Assembly (NCBI RefSeq): GCF_025950235.1
Contig: NZ_JAPDDT010000012.1
Location: 1-64,000 of the forward strand
DNA: 64,000 nucleotides
From: Luteolibacter arcticus
GTDB taxonomy: Bacteria; Verrucomicrobiota; Verrucomicrobiia; Verrucomicrobiales; Akkermansiaceae
Direction: 5' to 3'
Position numbers and translations under genes: made by a program. The notes beneath the pieces are model-generated. The model was not told the DNA's origin and searched no databases. It worked only from the letters and a program-made list of their open reading frames with translations. Shown piece after piece: positions 54,298 to 64,000 of this stretch. Within the stretch, counting starts at the first letter, position 1. Every line of letters starts with the position of its first letter.

Positions 54298-54588
54298 ATG
54301 CCAAACTACGACTACGTCTGCGAGACCTGCGGCCACCGCTTCGAAGTCTTCCAGAGCATGAACGATGCGAAGCTGCAGGATTGCCCTCAGGAGAGCTGCG
54401 ACGGAAAGGTGAAGCGCCTGCTCGGCGCCGGTGCCGGCTTGCTTTTCAAAGGTGCCGGTTTTTACCAGACCGACTACCGTTCCAGTTCTTACCAAGCCGG
54501 GGCGAAGAGCGATTCGGCCGCGTCCAAACCCGCTGAAACCAGCGCTCCGGCCGCGCCCGCAGCGGCTCCGGCCAAGGCGGCCGAGTGA
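54298..54588 (+). CDS. FmdB-type zinc-ribbon protein
   Basis: 96 aa. The N-terminal zinc ribbon reads YDYVCETCGHRFEVFQSMND with a second Cys pair in CPQESCDGKVKRLLG. The conserved GLLFKGAGFYQTDYR motif follows, and the C-terminus is an Ala/Pro-rich tail. Regulatory or assembly roles have been proposed for FmdB-like proteins, but none is established. It is first in a plus-strand run with 54631 and 55367. Confidence 0.93.
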   Translation: MPNYDYVCETCGHRFEVFQSMNDAKLQDCPQESCDGKVKRLLGAGAGLLFKGAGFYQTDYRSSSYQAGAKSDSAASKPAETSAPAAPAAAPAKAAE

Positions 54589-54630
54589 GCGCCCTTCCCA
54601 AATCCGGAAGCCTCTGCTACCGCTCGCCGC

Positions 54631-55356
54631 ATGGCCGAAGAAAAACCCCCGCTCCCTCCGACGAAGCCCAAGGGCAGTTGCCTCGGCAAGCTCATGGCCT
54701 TGTTTTCCTTCGGCGGCGTGGCGGGGCTCGGCGTTGCGGTATTCTTCATCACCCAGCCGCAGGATCTGAGCGATATCAAGGGCCGCCCGTCCGGCCTGAC
54801 TCCGCCGCCTAAGACCCGTGATCTGCGCGCGGTCTTGCAGAACTCGGTGGACCGCAATTACCCGCTCACGCTCACCGAGGAGGAGGTGAACCTTTACCTC
54901 CGCCAGACCCTCGTCGCGAAGCAGGGCGGCGTCCTCGGCTCGAAGGTTTCGCTCGATGCCGTGAGCGTGCGCATCGAGGAAGGCCGCGCCGAGATCATCA
55001 CCGAGCGCACCATCGCCGGCCGCCCGCTCACGCTTTCGATGTATGTCCGGGTCGAGCAGCACATCGACGTGCATGGCAAGACCCGCACGATGATCGCGCG
55101 CGAAGGCGGACCTTTCTTCCCGCAGGTGGAGCGGACCGAAAAATTCGCGAAGGGCGGCCGCTTCGGCAAGCTCGTAGTGCCACAGGGCTTCCTGCTGCTG
55201 GTGATGCCGCAGTTCGAGAAACTCGCGAAGGCGTACGAGAAGGAGCTTCACCTCGGTTTCGAGGAGATGTCCCGGATCCGGCTGGAGAAAGGCAAGCTGG
55301 TGCTCGACCCGCGCGCCGACGGTGGCTCGTCCGTGATCCCCGGCGAATCGTTCTGA
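54631..55356 (+). CDS. Membrane-anchored protein of unknown function
   Basis: 241 aa. The Pro-rich N-terminus (EEKPPLPPTKPKGSCLG) leads to one membrane helix (LMALFSFGGVAGLGVAVFFI), then a soluble domain with EEEVNLYLRQTLV, a strand-rich part (GRPLTLSMYVRVEQHIDV) and a helical end. I do not recognise the family. It is 42 bp after the FmdB-like gene and 10 bp before the next, so probably co-transcribed. Confidence 0.75.
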   Translation: MAEEKPPLPPTKPKGSCLGKLMALFSFGGVAGLGVAVFFITQPQDLSDIKGRPSGLTPPPKTRDLRAVLQNSVDRNYPLTLTEEEVNLYLRQTLVAKQGGVLGSKVSLDAVSVRIEEGRAEIITERTIAGRPLTLSMYVRVEQHIDVHGKTRTMIAREGGPFFPQVERTEKFAKGGRFGKLVVPQGFLLLVMPQFEKLAKAYEKELHLGFEEMSRIRLEKGKLVLDPRADGGSSVIPGESF

Positions 55357-55366
55357 CAATCCCGAT

Positions 55367-56866
55367 ATGATGTTTCCCCGCGCCGTTAGCCTGTGCCTGC
55401 TTTCCTGCGCGGTGCTCCGCGGCCAGGAGCCGCCGCCGCCGCCGGCTATCCCGGTGGAGGAGCCGGAGCAAGAGCCGACGCCGGTGGTGCCGGATCAGCA
55501 ACCGGTGCCTGTCGCACCCGGAGGGAACGTGCCACGGCCGAAGCCAACGGAGCAGTCGGTCAGCGAGTCGGGGATGTTCCGTGTCCGCGGGGGGGATGCC
55601 CTCAGGCGCTCGTCCGTCGTGCTCGGGCTTGAGCAGGTCCGGCAGCAGTTTCTCGACCTGCTGCGTGACCAGACGGCCAATGCCGACAAGCCGAAGCGCG
55701 CTGGGTTCCAGGAACCCTCAGCGAAGGCCACGGACAACTTCAAGGTGCCGGTCAATGTCGAGATCATCAGTCCCGGCGACGGCCCCGCACCCGCCCGGCG
55801 GATCGAGTTCGGACTCTTCAACATCGAGGGCCAGCTTTCGCTCAGCATTCGCATCCATTCCGATCCGGGCATCGACCAAGAGCGTTTGGAGCGCGCGGCG
55901 TTCACCGTGCTGCTCTATGAACGGGCGCTGCGCACCGCGAAACCGGGCGATCTCGAGGATCCGCTGGTCGTCCGGCCGTGGCTCGTCGAAGGCCTGGTCG
56001 AAGCGCGGAAGTGGCGCGAAGGCAGCGCCGACCGGCGTCTCTACGAAGGTGTCTTCCGCCGGGGTGGCGGCTTCACGATGGACGAGATGTTCGAATTGTC
56101 CGACCGAAGCTTCGAACAGCTCGACAGCGCCTCGCGGCTCTCCTTCCGGGCGCTGTCCGGTGCATTGGTGATGGCGCTGTTAGAGCAGCCGCAGGGCAAG
56201 GAAGCCTTCCGCAACTTCTGCGGCGAGGCCGCCCGCTTTTCCGGCGAGATGCCGGTGCTGATGCGCAAGCATTTCCCGGATCTCAACCTCTCGGAGAAGA
56301 GCCTGGCAAAGTGGTGGGCGCTCACGCTGGCCAAGCTCGTCCAGCCGGCGCTCACCGAAGTGCTGCCGGTGCTGGAGACCGAGCGCGACCTTTCCGCCGC
56401 GCTCCAATTCCACACCCGCGATGCCGACGGGAACGCGCTCGACCAAGGGCTGGAGACTTGGAAAGACATCGCCGCGCTCGAGGAAACCCAGCGAGCCGAG
56501 GCGGTGCGGCCCGCCGAGGACGGCCTGGTGCGCCTGTCCTACCGCTGCTTTCCCTCCTACCGGCCGATCATTCAGGAGTATCAGCAGATCCTGCGCGACA
56601 TCGTGGCGGGTAAGGACAGCAAGCTTGAGGAACGGCTGGCCGAGCTTTCCGAGCAGCGCCTGATCCGCGCCCAGCGGGCGACCCACGCCCGCGATTACCT
56701 CGACTTCTTCGAGATCTCGCGGGCCCGCGACCTCAGCGGCGAGTTCGACGACTACATGAAGTTGAAGAAGGAACTCGAAGAGCGGCCTCGCCCGAAGCGC
56801 ACGGACCGCCTGACCGAGGTGCTGGACACGATGCAAAAGGCGTACGAGCCGAAGGTGAAGCGATAG
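55367..56866 (+). CDS. Secreted protein of unknown function
   Basis: 499 aa. It has a signal peptide (MFPRAVSLCLLSCAVLRGQ), then a Pro-rich spacer (about 20-60), then a mixed alpha/beta and finally long helical domain (about 90-499). The middle contains FTVLLYERALRTAK and RLSFRALSGALVMALLEQPQG, the layout of a peptidase-MA-like fold, but no HExxH motif is present. Function is unknown. It follows the membrane protein by 10 bp. Confidence 0.75.
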   Translation: MMFPRAVSLCLLSCAVLRGQEPPPPPAIPVEEPEQEPTPVVPDQQPVPVAPGGNVPRPKPTEQSVSESGMFRVRGGDALRRSSVVLGLEQVRQQFLDLLRDQTANADKPKRAGFQEPSAKATDNFKVPVNVEIISPGDGPAPARRIEFGLFNIEGQLSLSIRIHSDPGIDQERLERAAFTVLLYERALRTAKPGDLEDPLVVRPWLVEGLVEARKWREGSADRRLYEGVFRRGGGFTMDEMFELSDRSFEQLDSASRLSFRALSGALVMALLEQPQGKEAFRNFCGEAARFSGEMPVLMRKHFPDLNLSEKSLAKWWALTLAKLVQPALTEVLPVLETERDLSAALQFHTRDADGNALDQGLETWKDIAALEETQRAEAVRPAEDGLVRLSYRCFPSYRPIIQEYQQILRDIVAGKDSKLEERLAELSEQRLIRAQRATHARDYLDFFEISRARDLSGEFDDYMKLKKELEERPRPKRTDRLTEVLDTMQKAYEPKVKR

Positions 56867-56963
56867 AAGAATCCTCGCCGGAAGATAAGCCGGAGCCAAG
56901 GAATCGATCCATGCTGATAGCTTCGGGCTTCCGTTTCTGCCCTGTTGGGATTAGGCGATAGCG

Positions 56964-57866
56964 GTGAAAACGTTCCTCCCCCCGTTTTTGATCGTCGCTG
57001 CGATGCTTGCCGCCGGCGTGGCCGTCGGCCAGGAAGCGAAAGCCGAGCCGTCCCGTGCTTGGACAGTTGCCAAAACCGGCAAGGCCAATCCGGGGACCTT
57101 GGTTAGCAAGAGCCCGGACAATGCCAGCATCGTCGTGAAGATGGCCGACGGACGCGAGGTGACGGTGAAGACCGCGGATTTGATTCAGGCGGACCGGGAC
57201 TACGTCGCGAAATGGACGTCTCCGGTCGCAGCCCCGAAAGGAATCGTGCGAGGTCGCTCCAATCCGCTCGCCCAGGCCGAGGGCGGCAAGAGCCGCGTGA
57301 TGGAAGACCTGAGGAGCGTGCTTTCCAAATACGGGACCCCCAAGGAAGACACCGACCCGCACCCCGACGCCCTGATCTACAAGGGCCCCGCATGGTACGA
57401 CGGCGGCCCGCAGATCACCATTCCCTATCTCATGCCGATGGACCAGGCGCTGGCCCTGCTGGTGAAGCGCCCCGGCCCCGCATCGCGCCGGCCGGCGGTC
57501 GCCCCCGGCTTTCCTCCCGGCATGGAGGTCCACGAGTACGACATCCGCAGCGGAGTCTTCAACCGCATGTTCATCATCGTGGACCAGGCCCAGCAGGTGG
57601 TCGCGCTCCAGGCCAAGTCCGAGAACAAGAACGACCCTGCCATCCCGACGCAGCAGTGGAAGGAGGAGCAGATGCCGATGAGCAGCACCTCGGATTTCAT
57701 CGAGCCGAAGACCGGTGGTGCGCGGGTTCATGTTCTCGACATGCGGGCGAAGCAAAAGCGGATCGTTATCGATCTGGAGGCCAAGGGGGAGACGCTCCTG
57801 TTGCTCCCGCAACCCATGATCAATTTGTGCCTTTTCCACATCGGGGAGGATTTGCGGAAACGTTGA
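56964..57866 (+). CDS. Secreted SHD1-domain-like protein
   Basis: 300 aa from a GTG at 56964. A signal peptide (KTFLPPFLIVAAMLAAGVAVGQ) precedes an SHD1-like module (about 30-88: RAWTVAKTGKANPGTLVSK...VVKMADGREVTVKTADLIQADRDYVAKW), which is common in exported proteins of this phylum and Planctomycetes. The remaining about 200 residues are unfamiliar, with a YDGGPQITIPYLMPMD segment. The role is unknown. It lies 97 bp after the previous gene. Confidence 0.75.
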   Translation: MKTFLPPFLIVAAMLAAGVAVGQEAKAEPSRAWTVAKTGKANPGTLVSKSPDNASIVVKMADGREVTVKTADLIQADRDYVAKWTSPVAAPKGIVRGRSNPLAQAEGGKSRVMEDLRSVLSKYGTPKEDTDPHPDALIYKGPAWYDGGPQITIPYLMPMDQALALLVKRPGPASRRPAVAPGFPPGMEVHEYDIRSGVFNRMFIIVDQAQQVVALQAKSENKNDPAIPTQQWKEEQMPMSSTSDFIEPKTGGARVHVLDMRAKQKRIVIDLEAKGETLLLLPQPMINLCLFHIGEDLRKR

Positions 57867-57982
57867 TGCGGCGGGCAGTGCGATGACGTGAAGCCCGCGC
57901 CGGGCGTCCGAATCGGTCAAAAGTCCGCCCGTCCCTGCCGGTAGTTTGACACCCTCCGGCTAGCTTCCCACGCTGCGCGCCA

Positions 57983-59077
57983 GTGAGCACCATCCAGAGC
58001 ACGCCCTTGGAAAACCTCCACGTCCGCCTTGGCGCCCGCATGGTGCCGTTCGCGGGGTGGAACATGCCGGTCCAGTACACGTCCATCATGGACGAGCACG
58101 GGGCGGTGCGCGGCACTGCCGGAATCTTCGACATCTCGCACATGGGGCAGTTCCTCGTGAGCGGCCCCGGTGCGCTGGCGTGGCTGAACAAGATGCTCGC
58201 GAACAACGTCGCCAAGCTCGCCAACGGCCAAGGCCAGTATTCCTTCCTGCTCAATGAAGCCGGCGGCGTGATCGATGACCTGATCGTCTATCGCACCGGC
58301 GAGAGCGACTTCTTCCTGGTGGTGAATGCCTCGATGATCGACATCGATTTCGAGTGGATGGCCAAGCACCAGCCGGACGACGTCGAGCTGCGCAATGAAA
58401 GCACCGCGTGGGCCGGTATGGCCGTGCAAGGTCCTGATTCCGCCGCGACCTTCGCGAAAGTCTGCCCCGGCCAAACGCTGCCGCCGCGCAATGGCATCGT
58501 GCGTTTCCCGGTCGAGGGTGGCGATGCCGTCGTCTGCCGCACCGGCTACACGGGTGAGGACGGGTTTGAGTTCTTCTGCCCGGCGGAAAAGGGTGAGGCG
58601 TGGTTCGAAAAGTTCATCGAGCACGGCGCGAAAGCCTGCGGCCTCGGTGCGCGGGATACCCTGCGGCTGGAGATGTGCTACCCGCTGAATGGCTCCGACC
58701 TCTCGCCTGAGCGCACGCCGATCGAGGCTGGGCTCGGATTCTTCGTGGATCTAGAAAAGGGCGACTTCATCGGTCGCGAGACGCTGGCCAAGCAAAAGGC
58801 CGAGGGTACCGCGCAGAAACTCGTCGCGCTGGAATACACCGACAAGGGAGCGCCGCCGCGGTCGCACTACCCGCTGGAAGACGCCGACGGGAACGTGATC
58901 TCCGAGCTTTCCTCCGGCGTGCTTTCCCCGAGCCTCGGCAAGGGCATTGCCATGGCCTACGTGCCCGCCGCGCTGGCGAAACCCGGCACCGACCTCTTCG
59001 TCGATGTCCGCGGCCGCAAGTTCCCGGCCAAGGTCGTGAAGAAACCGTTTTACAAGCCCGCCACCGCGAAAGCATAA
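57983..59077 (+). CDS. gcvT: Glycine cleavage system T protein (aminomethyltransferase)
   Basis: 364 aa from a GTG at 57983. It moves the one-carbon unit from the aminomethyl-lipoyl H protein to tetrahydrofolate and releases ammonia. Recognised from LGARMVPFAGWNMPVQYTSI, the conserved GIFDISHMGQF motif with Asp and His, DTLRLEMCYPLNGSDLS and GKGIAMAYVP. It is 14 bp upstream of gcvH, so they are co-transcribed. I see no glycine-riboswitch-like sequence in the 116 bp before it. Confidence 0.97.
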   Translation: MSTIQSTPLENLHVRLGARMVPFAGWNMPVQYTSIMDEHGAVRGTAGIFDISHMGQFLVSGPGALAWLNKMLANNVAKLANGQGQYSFLLNEAGGVIDDLIVYRTGESDFFLVVNASMIDIDFEWMAKHQPDDVELRNESTAWAGMAVQGPDSAATFAKVCPGQTLPPRNGIVRFPVEGGDAVVCRTGYTGEDGFEFFCPAEKGEAWFEKFIEHGAKACGLGARDTLRLEMCYPLNGSDLSPERTPIEAGLGFFVDLEKGDFIGRETLAKQKAEGTAQKLVALEYTDKGAPPRSHYPLEDADGNVISELSSGVLSPSLGKGIAMAYVPAALAKPGTDLFVDVRGRKFPAKVVKKPFYKPATAKA

Positions 59078-59091
59078 GCTCTTAACGCCCG

Positions 59092-59469
59092 ATGAACGTT
59101 CCGCAAAACCTCCGCTACAATACGTCCCACGAATGGGTCCTCCTTGATGGTGACGTCGCCACGATCGGAATTTCCGATCACGCCCAGGAAGAACTCACCG
59201 ACGTGGTGTTCGTCGAACTCCCGCCGGTCGGCAAGACCGTGGATGTCGGCGACCCGACCGCGGTGGTGGAATCCGTGAAGGCCGCCAGCGACATCTACGC
59301 GCCCGTCTCCGGCGAGGTCGTGGAAGTGAACGACGCCGTGGAAGCCGACCCCTCGCTGGTCAATACCGACCCCTACGGCAAGGGCTGGATCTTCAAGCTG
59401 AAGGTCAAGAACGCCGCCCAAGTGGAAGCGCTGCTCGATGCCGCAGGGTATGAGGCGCTGATCGGTTGA
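59092..59469 (+). CDS. gcvH: Glycine cleavage system H protein
   Basis: 125 aa. It carries the lipoyl arm that links the P, T and L proteins. The lipoylated Lys is Lys63 in VVESVKAASDIYAPVSGEV. YNTSHEWVLLDGDVATIGIS is the conserved beginning. A strong terminator follows, and gcvP comes later after a gene on the other strand. Confidence 0.98.
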   Translation: MNVPQNLRYNTSHEWVLLDGDVATIGISDHAQEELTDVVFVELPPVGKTVDVGDPTAVVESVKAASDIYAPVSGEVVEVNDAVEADPSLVNTDPYGKGWIFKLKVKNAAQVEALLDAAGYEALIG

Positions 59470-59493
59470 GCGATCCGCCGCTCCTTCCCGAAG

Positions 59494-59526
59494 CCCCGCC
59501 CCGGAAACGGTGCGGGGTTTTCCTTT
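59494..59526 (+). terminator. Rho-independent terminator after gcvH
   Basis: CCCCGC and GCGGGG pair around a CCCGGAAACGGT segment (partly paired inside) and are followed by TTTTCCTTTT. It separates gcvTH from gcvP. Confidence 0.85.
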
Positions 59527-59847
59527 TCACGCCTTTTCGACCTCGGGTTCGCTAGGTTCGCGGAAGGCGTGGTCGTACTTCAGGATAATGCCATTGTAGA
59601 CGTGGGCCCACCGGAAGCTGGAACGCAGCCACTGGACGAGCCGGTAGATCTCTAGGCCGAAACCGGCCATCATCCAGGCGGGCTGCTCGGAAAAGAGTCC
59701 GTAGCCGAAAATTCCCGTGGCGACCACAAGGGTAGCTAGGTCGTAGGATAGGCCGCTAGTCTGCCGGGCCGGTCCTTGCTGACGACACATGGCGATCAGT
59801 AGTTCTTCGTCGGCGTTAAAGGACGGTGGGGTGGGTGGATGAGGCAT
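59527..59847 (-). CDS. Small two-helix membrane protein
   Basis: 106 aa from the ATG at 59847. A Pro-rich N-terminus and an amphipathic helix (NADEELLIAMCRQQG) precede two hydrophobic helices (LATLVVATGIFGYGLF; AWMMAGFGLEIYRLVQWL), and the C-terminus is acidic. No family is recognised. It lies opposite to and between gcvH and gcvP. Confidence 0.65.
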   Translation of the reverse strand: MPHPPTPPSFNADEELLIAMCRQQGPARQTSGLSYDLATLVVATGIFGYGLFSEQPAWMMAGFGLEIYRLVQWLRSSFRWAHVYNGIILKYDHAFREPSEPEVEKA

Positions 59848-60011
59848 GGATCTCACTGCTGCTACTATCAGACTGAGCGGGTGCCCGGAAGACGATTGGG
59901 AGGTTGATTCTTGGCCGCCCCCGGCAATCGTTTTGCCGCATCCGGTCAAAAAAGACCGCCTCCGGTGACGGATTTGTCCGCGGGGATTGCGTGGCGGGGG
60001 ATTTCCACTAT

Positions 60012-60016
60012 GGAGG
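60012..60016 (+). promoter_or_regulatory. Shine-Dalgarno site of gcvP
   Basis: GGAGG ends 10 bases before the ATG at 60027. It supports that start over upstream in-frame extension, which lacks the conserved family N-terminus. Confidence 0.6.
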
Positions 60017-60026
60017 TCGCGCCGTC

Positions 60027-62852
<2,826 letters not shown>

Positions 62853-62897
62853 CCGGTAGCGGGGTGAGGCAAGGTGCCGCCCCCGCTTTCTTCAGAC

Positions 62898-64000
62898 ATG
62901 CCTGAAATCACGGAGCCCGTTTATCCCCTTTCGAAAGCGGAGTTCACCCGGGCTCTGATGACGGGGCATGGGCGGGCCTTGATTCACGCCGAGCGCTGTG
63001 GCACGGAGGGTCTTCGTAAGGAGATCCTGGAGGCGGCGCTCTTTTCGAAGGTCTACGACGCGCAGTGCAATGGCTTGGGGGAAGCGTGGCTGGCCCGGCT
63101 GTGCACCTTGGCAGAGTTGGTCGACACGATCATTTCTCGGGATCACGGGATCGATGGAGACGACGGCCCATTGCGCTGCGCCCTGCTGAAAGAGTTCGTC
63201 TTGCAGGGTCATGAGGCGGCGCGGCCTGCGCTTCGGGAAATGTGCCGCTACGACGAGAATAGCGGCGATCTGCTCGCGTGCTTCGAGATCGTGGAAGTCG
63301 AGGGCGAGGATGGCTTCATCTTCGCGGCGGACCGGATCGGCGAGAGGCTTCTAACGGACAAGGAATATTGGGCGGATTCGTCCCTGTTCTGCATGATGGA
63401 TGAGAAGGCTGGAGAGGGCCGGGCGATGGCAATTCTGGATCGGGAGAGCCCGGGGAATCCGCACGTCGCCGCCTATCGCGATGCCATCGTGGCGGGGCAG
63501 GCCAAGCAAAGACCGAAGCCGGACCGGACGCCGCCGGCAGTGGACAAGTTGGTTGGGCTGATCCTTGCTTCGACGAAGCGGATCCCGCGGCTTCCGTTCT
63601 TCGGAAAGGAAGCGACACCTGAGGAGCGCTTGAAGGTTGCGGCACTGGACTTCACGAAGATGGAGCCCGTGCCCTTGGAGAATTACCTGTGCTACTTTCA
63701 CCGCACGGGCTTCCCGGAATTCCGGGAGGAGTATCTACCTCTGCTGCGGCATCCGGAGAAACGGGTGCGATGGTGGGCGCACTCGGCCCTGTCGCATCAT
63801 GTAGAGCCGCAGGTGAGGGAGGCCGCCTACGAGGCACTGGCGCGGGGGGAGGTTGCGTTCTTTGTGAAGCTCCTCCGCAGCAGTGGTTTACCGGAAGACA
63901 CGGAGCCGCTGCTGGCAGCGATGTGTGCACCATCGATTCTGGCTGATGCCGATGAGGCCCACGAGGTGGTCGGGTCCTTGCGCGACCTGGTGAAGGAGAA
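62898..64000 (+). CDS. Unknown protein, partial (runs off the window end)
   Basis: An uninterrupted frame from ATG at 62898 to the last base, at least 367 aa. It starts PEITEPVYPLSKAEFTRALM and shows helical, charged segments; near the end LPLLRHPEKRVRWWAHSALSHH and VREAAYEALARGEVAFFV look like HEAT-type repeats. No signal peptide or membrane helix is seen in the visible part. It is 45 bp after gcvP on the same strand but probably not functionally linked. Confidence 0.7.
   Translation, partial: MPEITEPVYPLSKAEFTRALMTGHGRALIHAERCGTEGLRKEILEAALFSKVYDAQCNGLGEAWLARLCTLAELVDTIISRDHGIDGDDGPLRCALLKEFVLQGHEAARPALREMCRYDENSGDLLACFEIVEVEGEDGFIFAADRIGERLLTDKEYWADSSLFCMMDEKAGEGRAMAILDRESPGNPHVAAYRDAIVAGQAKQRPKPDRTPPAVDKLVGLILASTKRIPRLPFFGKEATPEERLKVAALDFTKMEPVPLENYLCYFHRTGFPEFREEYLPLLRHPEKRVRWWAHSALSHHVEPQVREAAYEALARGEVAFFVKLLRSSGLPEDTEPLLAAMCAPSILADADEAHEVVGSLRDLVKE

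Noticed and set aside
57867..57982. Glycine riboswitch before gcvT
   Set aside because: None of the conserved aptamer blocks could be found here or in 59848-60026.

Overview
The window reads as chromosomal DNA of a high-GC member of the Verrucomicrobiota, most like the Luteolibacter/Haloferula/Akkermansiaceae part of the phylum. The indicators are: very large secreted proteins made of autotransporter-associated beta-strand (PATR) repeats without an autotransporter barrel; a PEP-CTERM protein; a PSCyt1-DUF1549-DUF1553 cytochrome coupled to a DUF1501 protein; a Verru_Chthon cassette A-type pilin-like protein; XylR-type regulators; a GH109-type oxidoreductase-fold glycosidase; and start sites that mostly lack a Shine-Dalgarno sequence. 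The family assignments come from reading the proteins, not from searches.

Layout. 0.4-6.2 kb: a GntR/LacI-like regulator diverges from a 1470-aa PATR protein, with a near-perfect 14-bp palindrome between them and a strong terminator behind the PATR gene. 6.3-12.4 kb: a 1713-aa secreted beta-propeller/di-heme cytochrome/discoidin protein is flanked by two inverted copies of a roughly 120-bp element with 25-bp terminal inverted repeats. 12.5-15.9 kb: a GH109-like enzyme and two membrane-anchored unknown proteins, one apparently frameshifted. 16.0-19.2 kb: a 1064-aa STAND (NB-ARC-like) NTPase with a hydrophobic N-terminus and a helical C-terminus, the best candidate here for an undescribed defence or signalling protein. 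19.2-20.9 kb: a repeat-rich stretch with small unknown genes. 21-24.2 kb: clpB and a CsbD-like gene. 24.2-36 kb: a surface-protein locus in which a PEP-CTERM protein and a LamG/PATR protein lie on one side of an AraC/XylR-like regulator and a 2125-aa LamG/phosphoesterase/FGE-like protein lies on the other.

36-46.5 kb: HupE/UreJ with a parvulin-type isomerase, a DUF433/DUF5615 toxin-antitoxin-like pair, a PA0069-type radical SAM protein, a PAS-AraC regulator, the PSCyt/DUF1501 pair, an unknown small protein and an M42 aminopeptidase. 46.5-52 kb: a LysR regulator, the Verru_Chthon A-like protein and a secreted unknown. 52-57.9 kb: an L,D-transpeptidase/rhodanese/unknown/dtd operon diverging from an FmdB-type zinc-ribbon operon. 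58-62.9 kb: the glycine cleavage genes gcvT, gcvH and gcvP, interrupted by a small membrane-protein gene on the other strand. The window ends inside an unrecognised helical-repeat-like gene.

Two themes stand out. Ligand-sensing regulators repeatedly sit next to giant secreted proteins, and the intergenic regions carry several dispersed palindromic repeat families plus an apparently over-represented TGTTAGA word. I saw no rRNA, tRNA, CRISPR array, transposase or phage gene.
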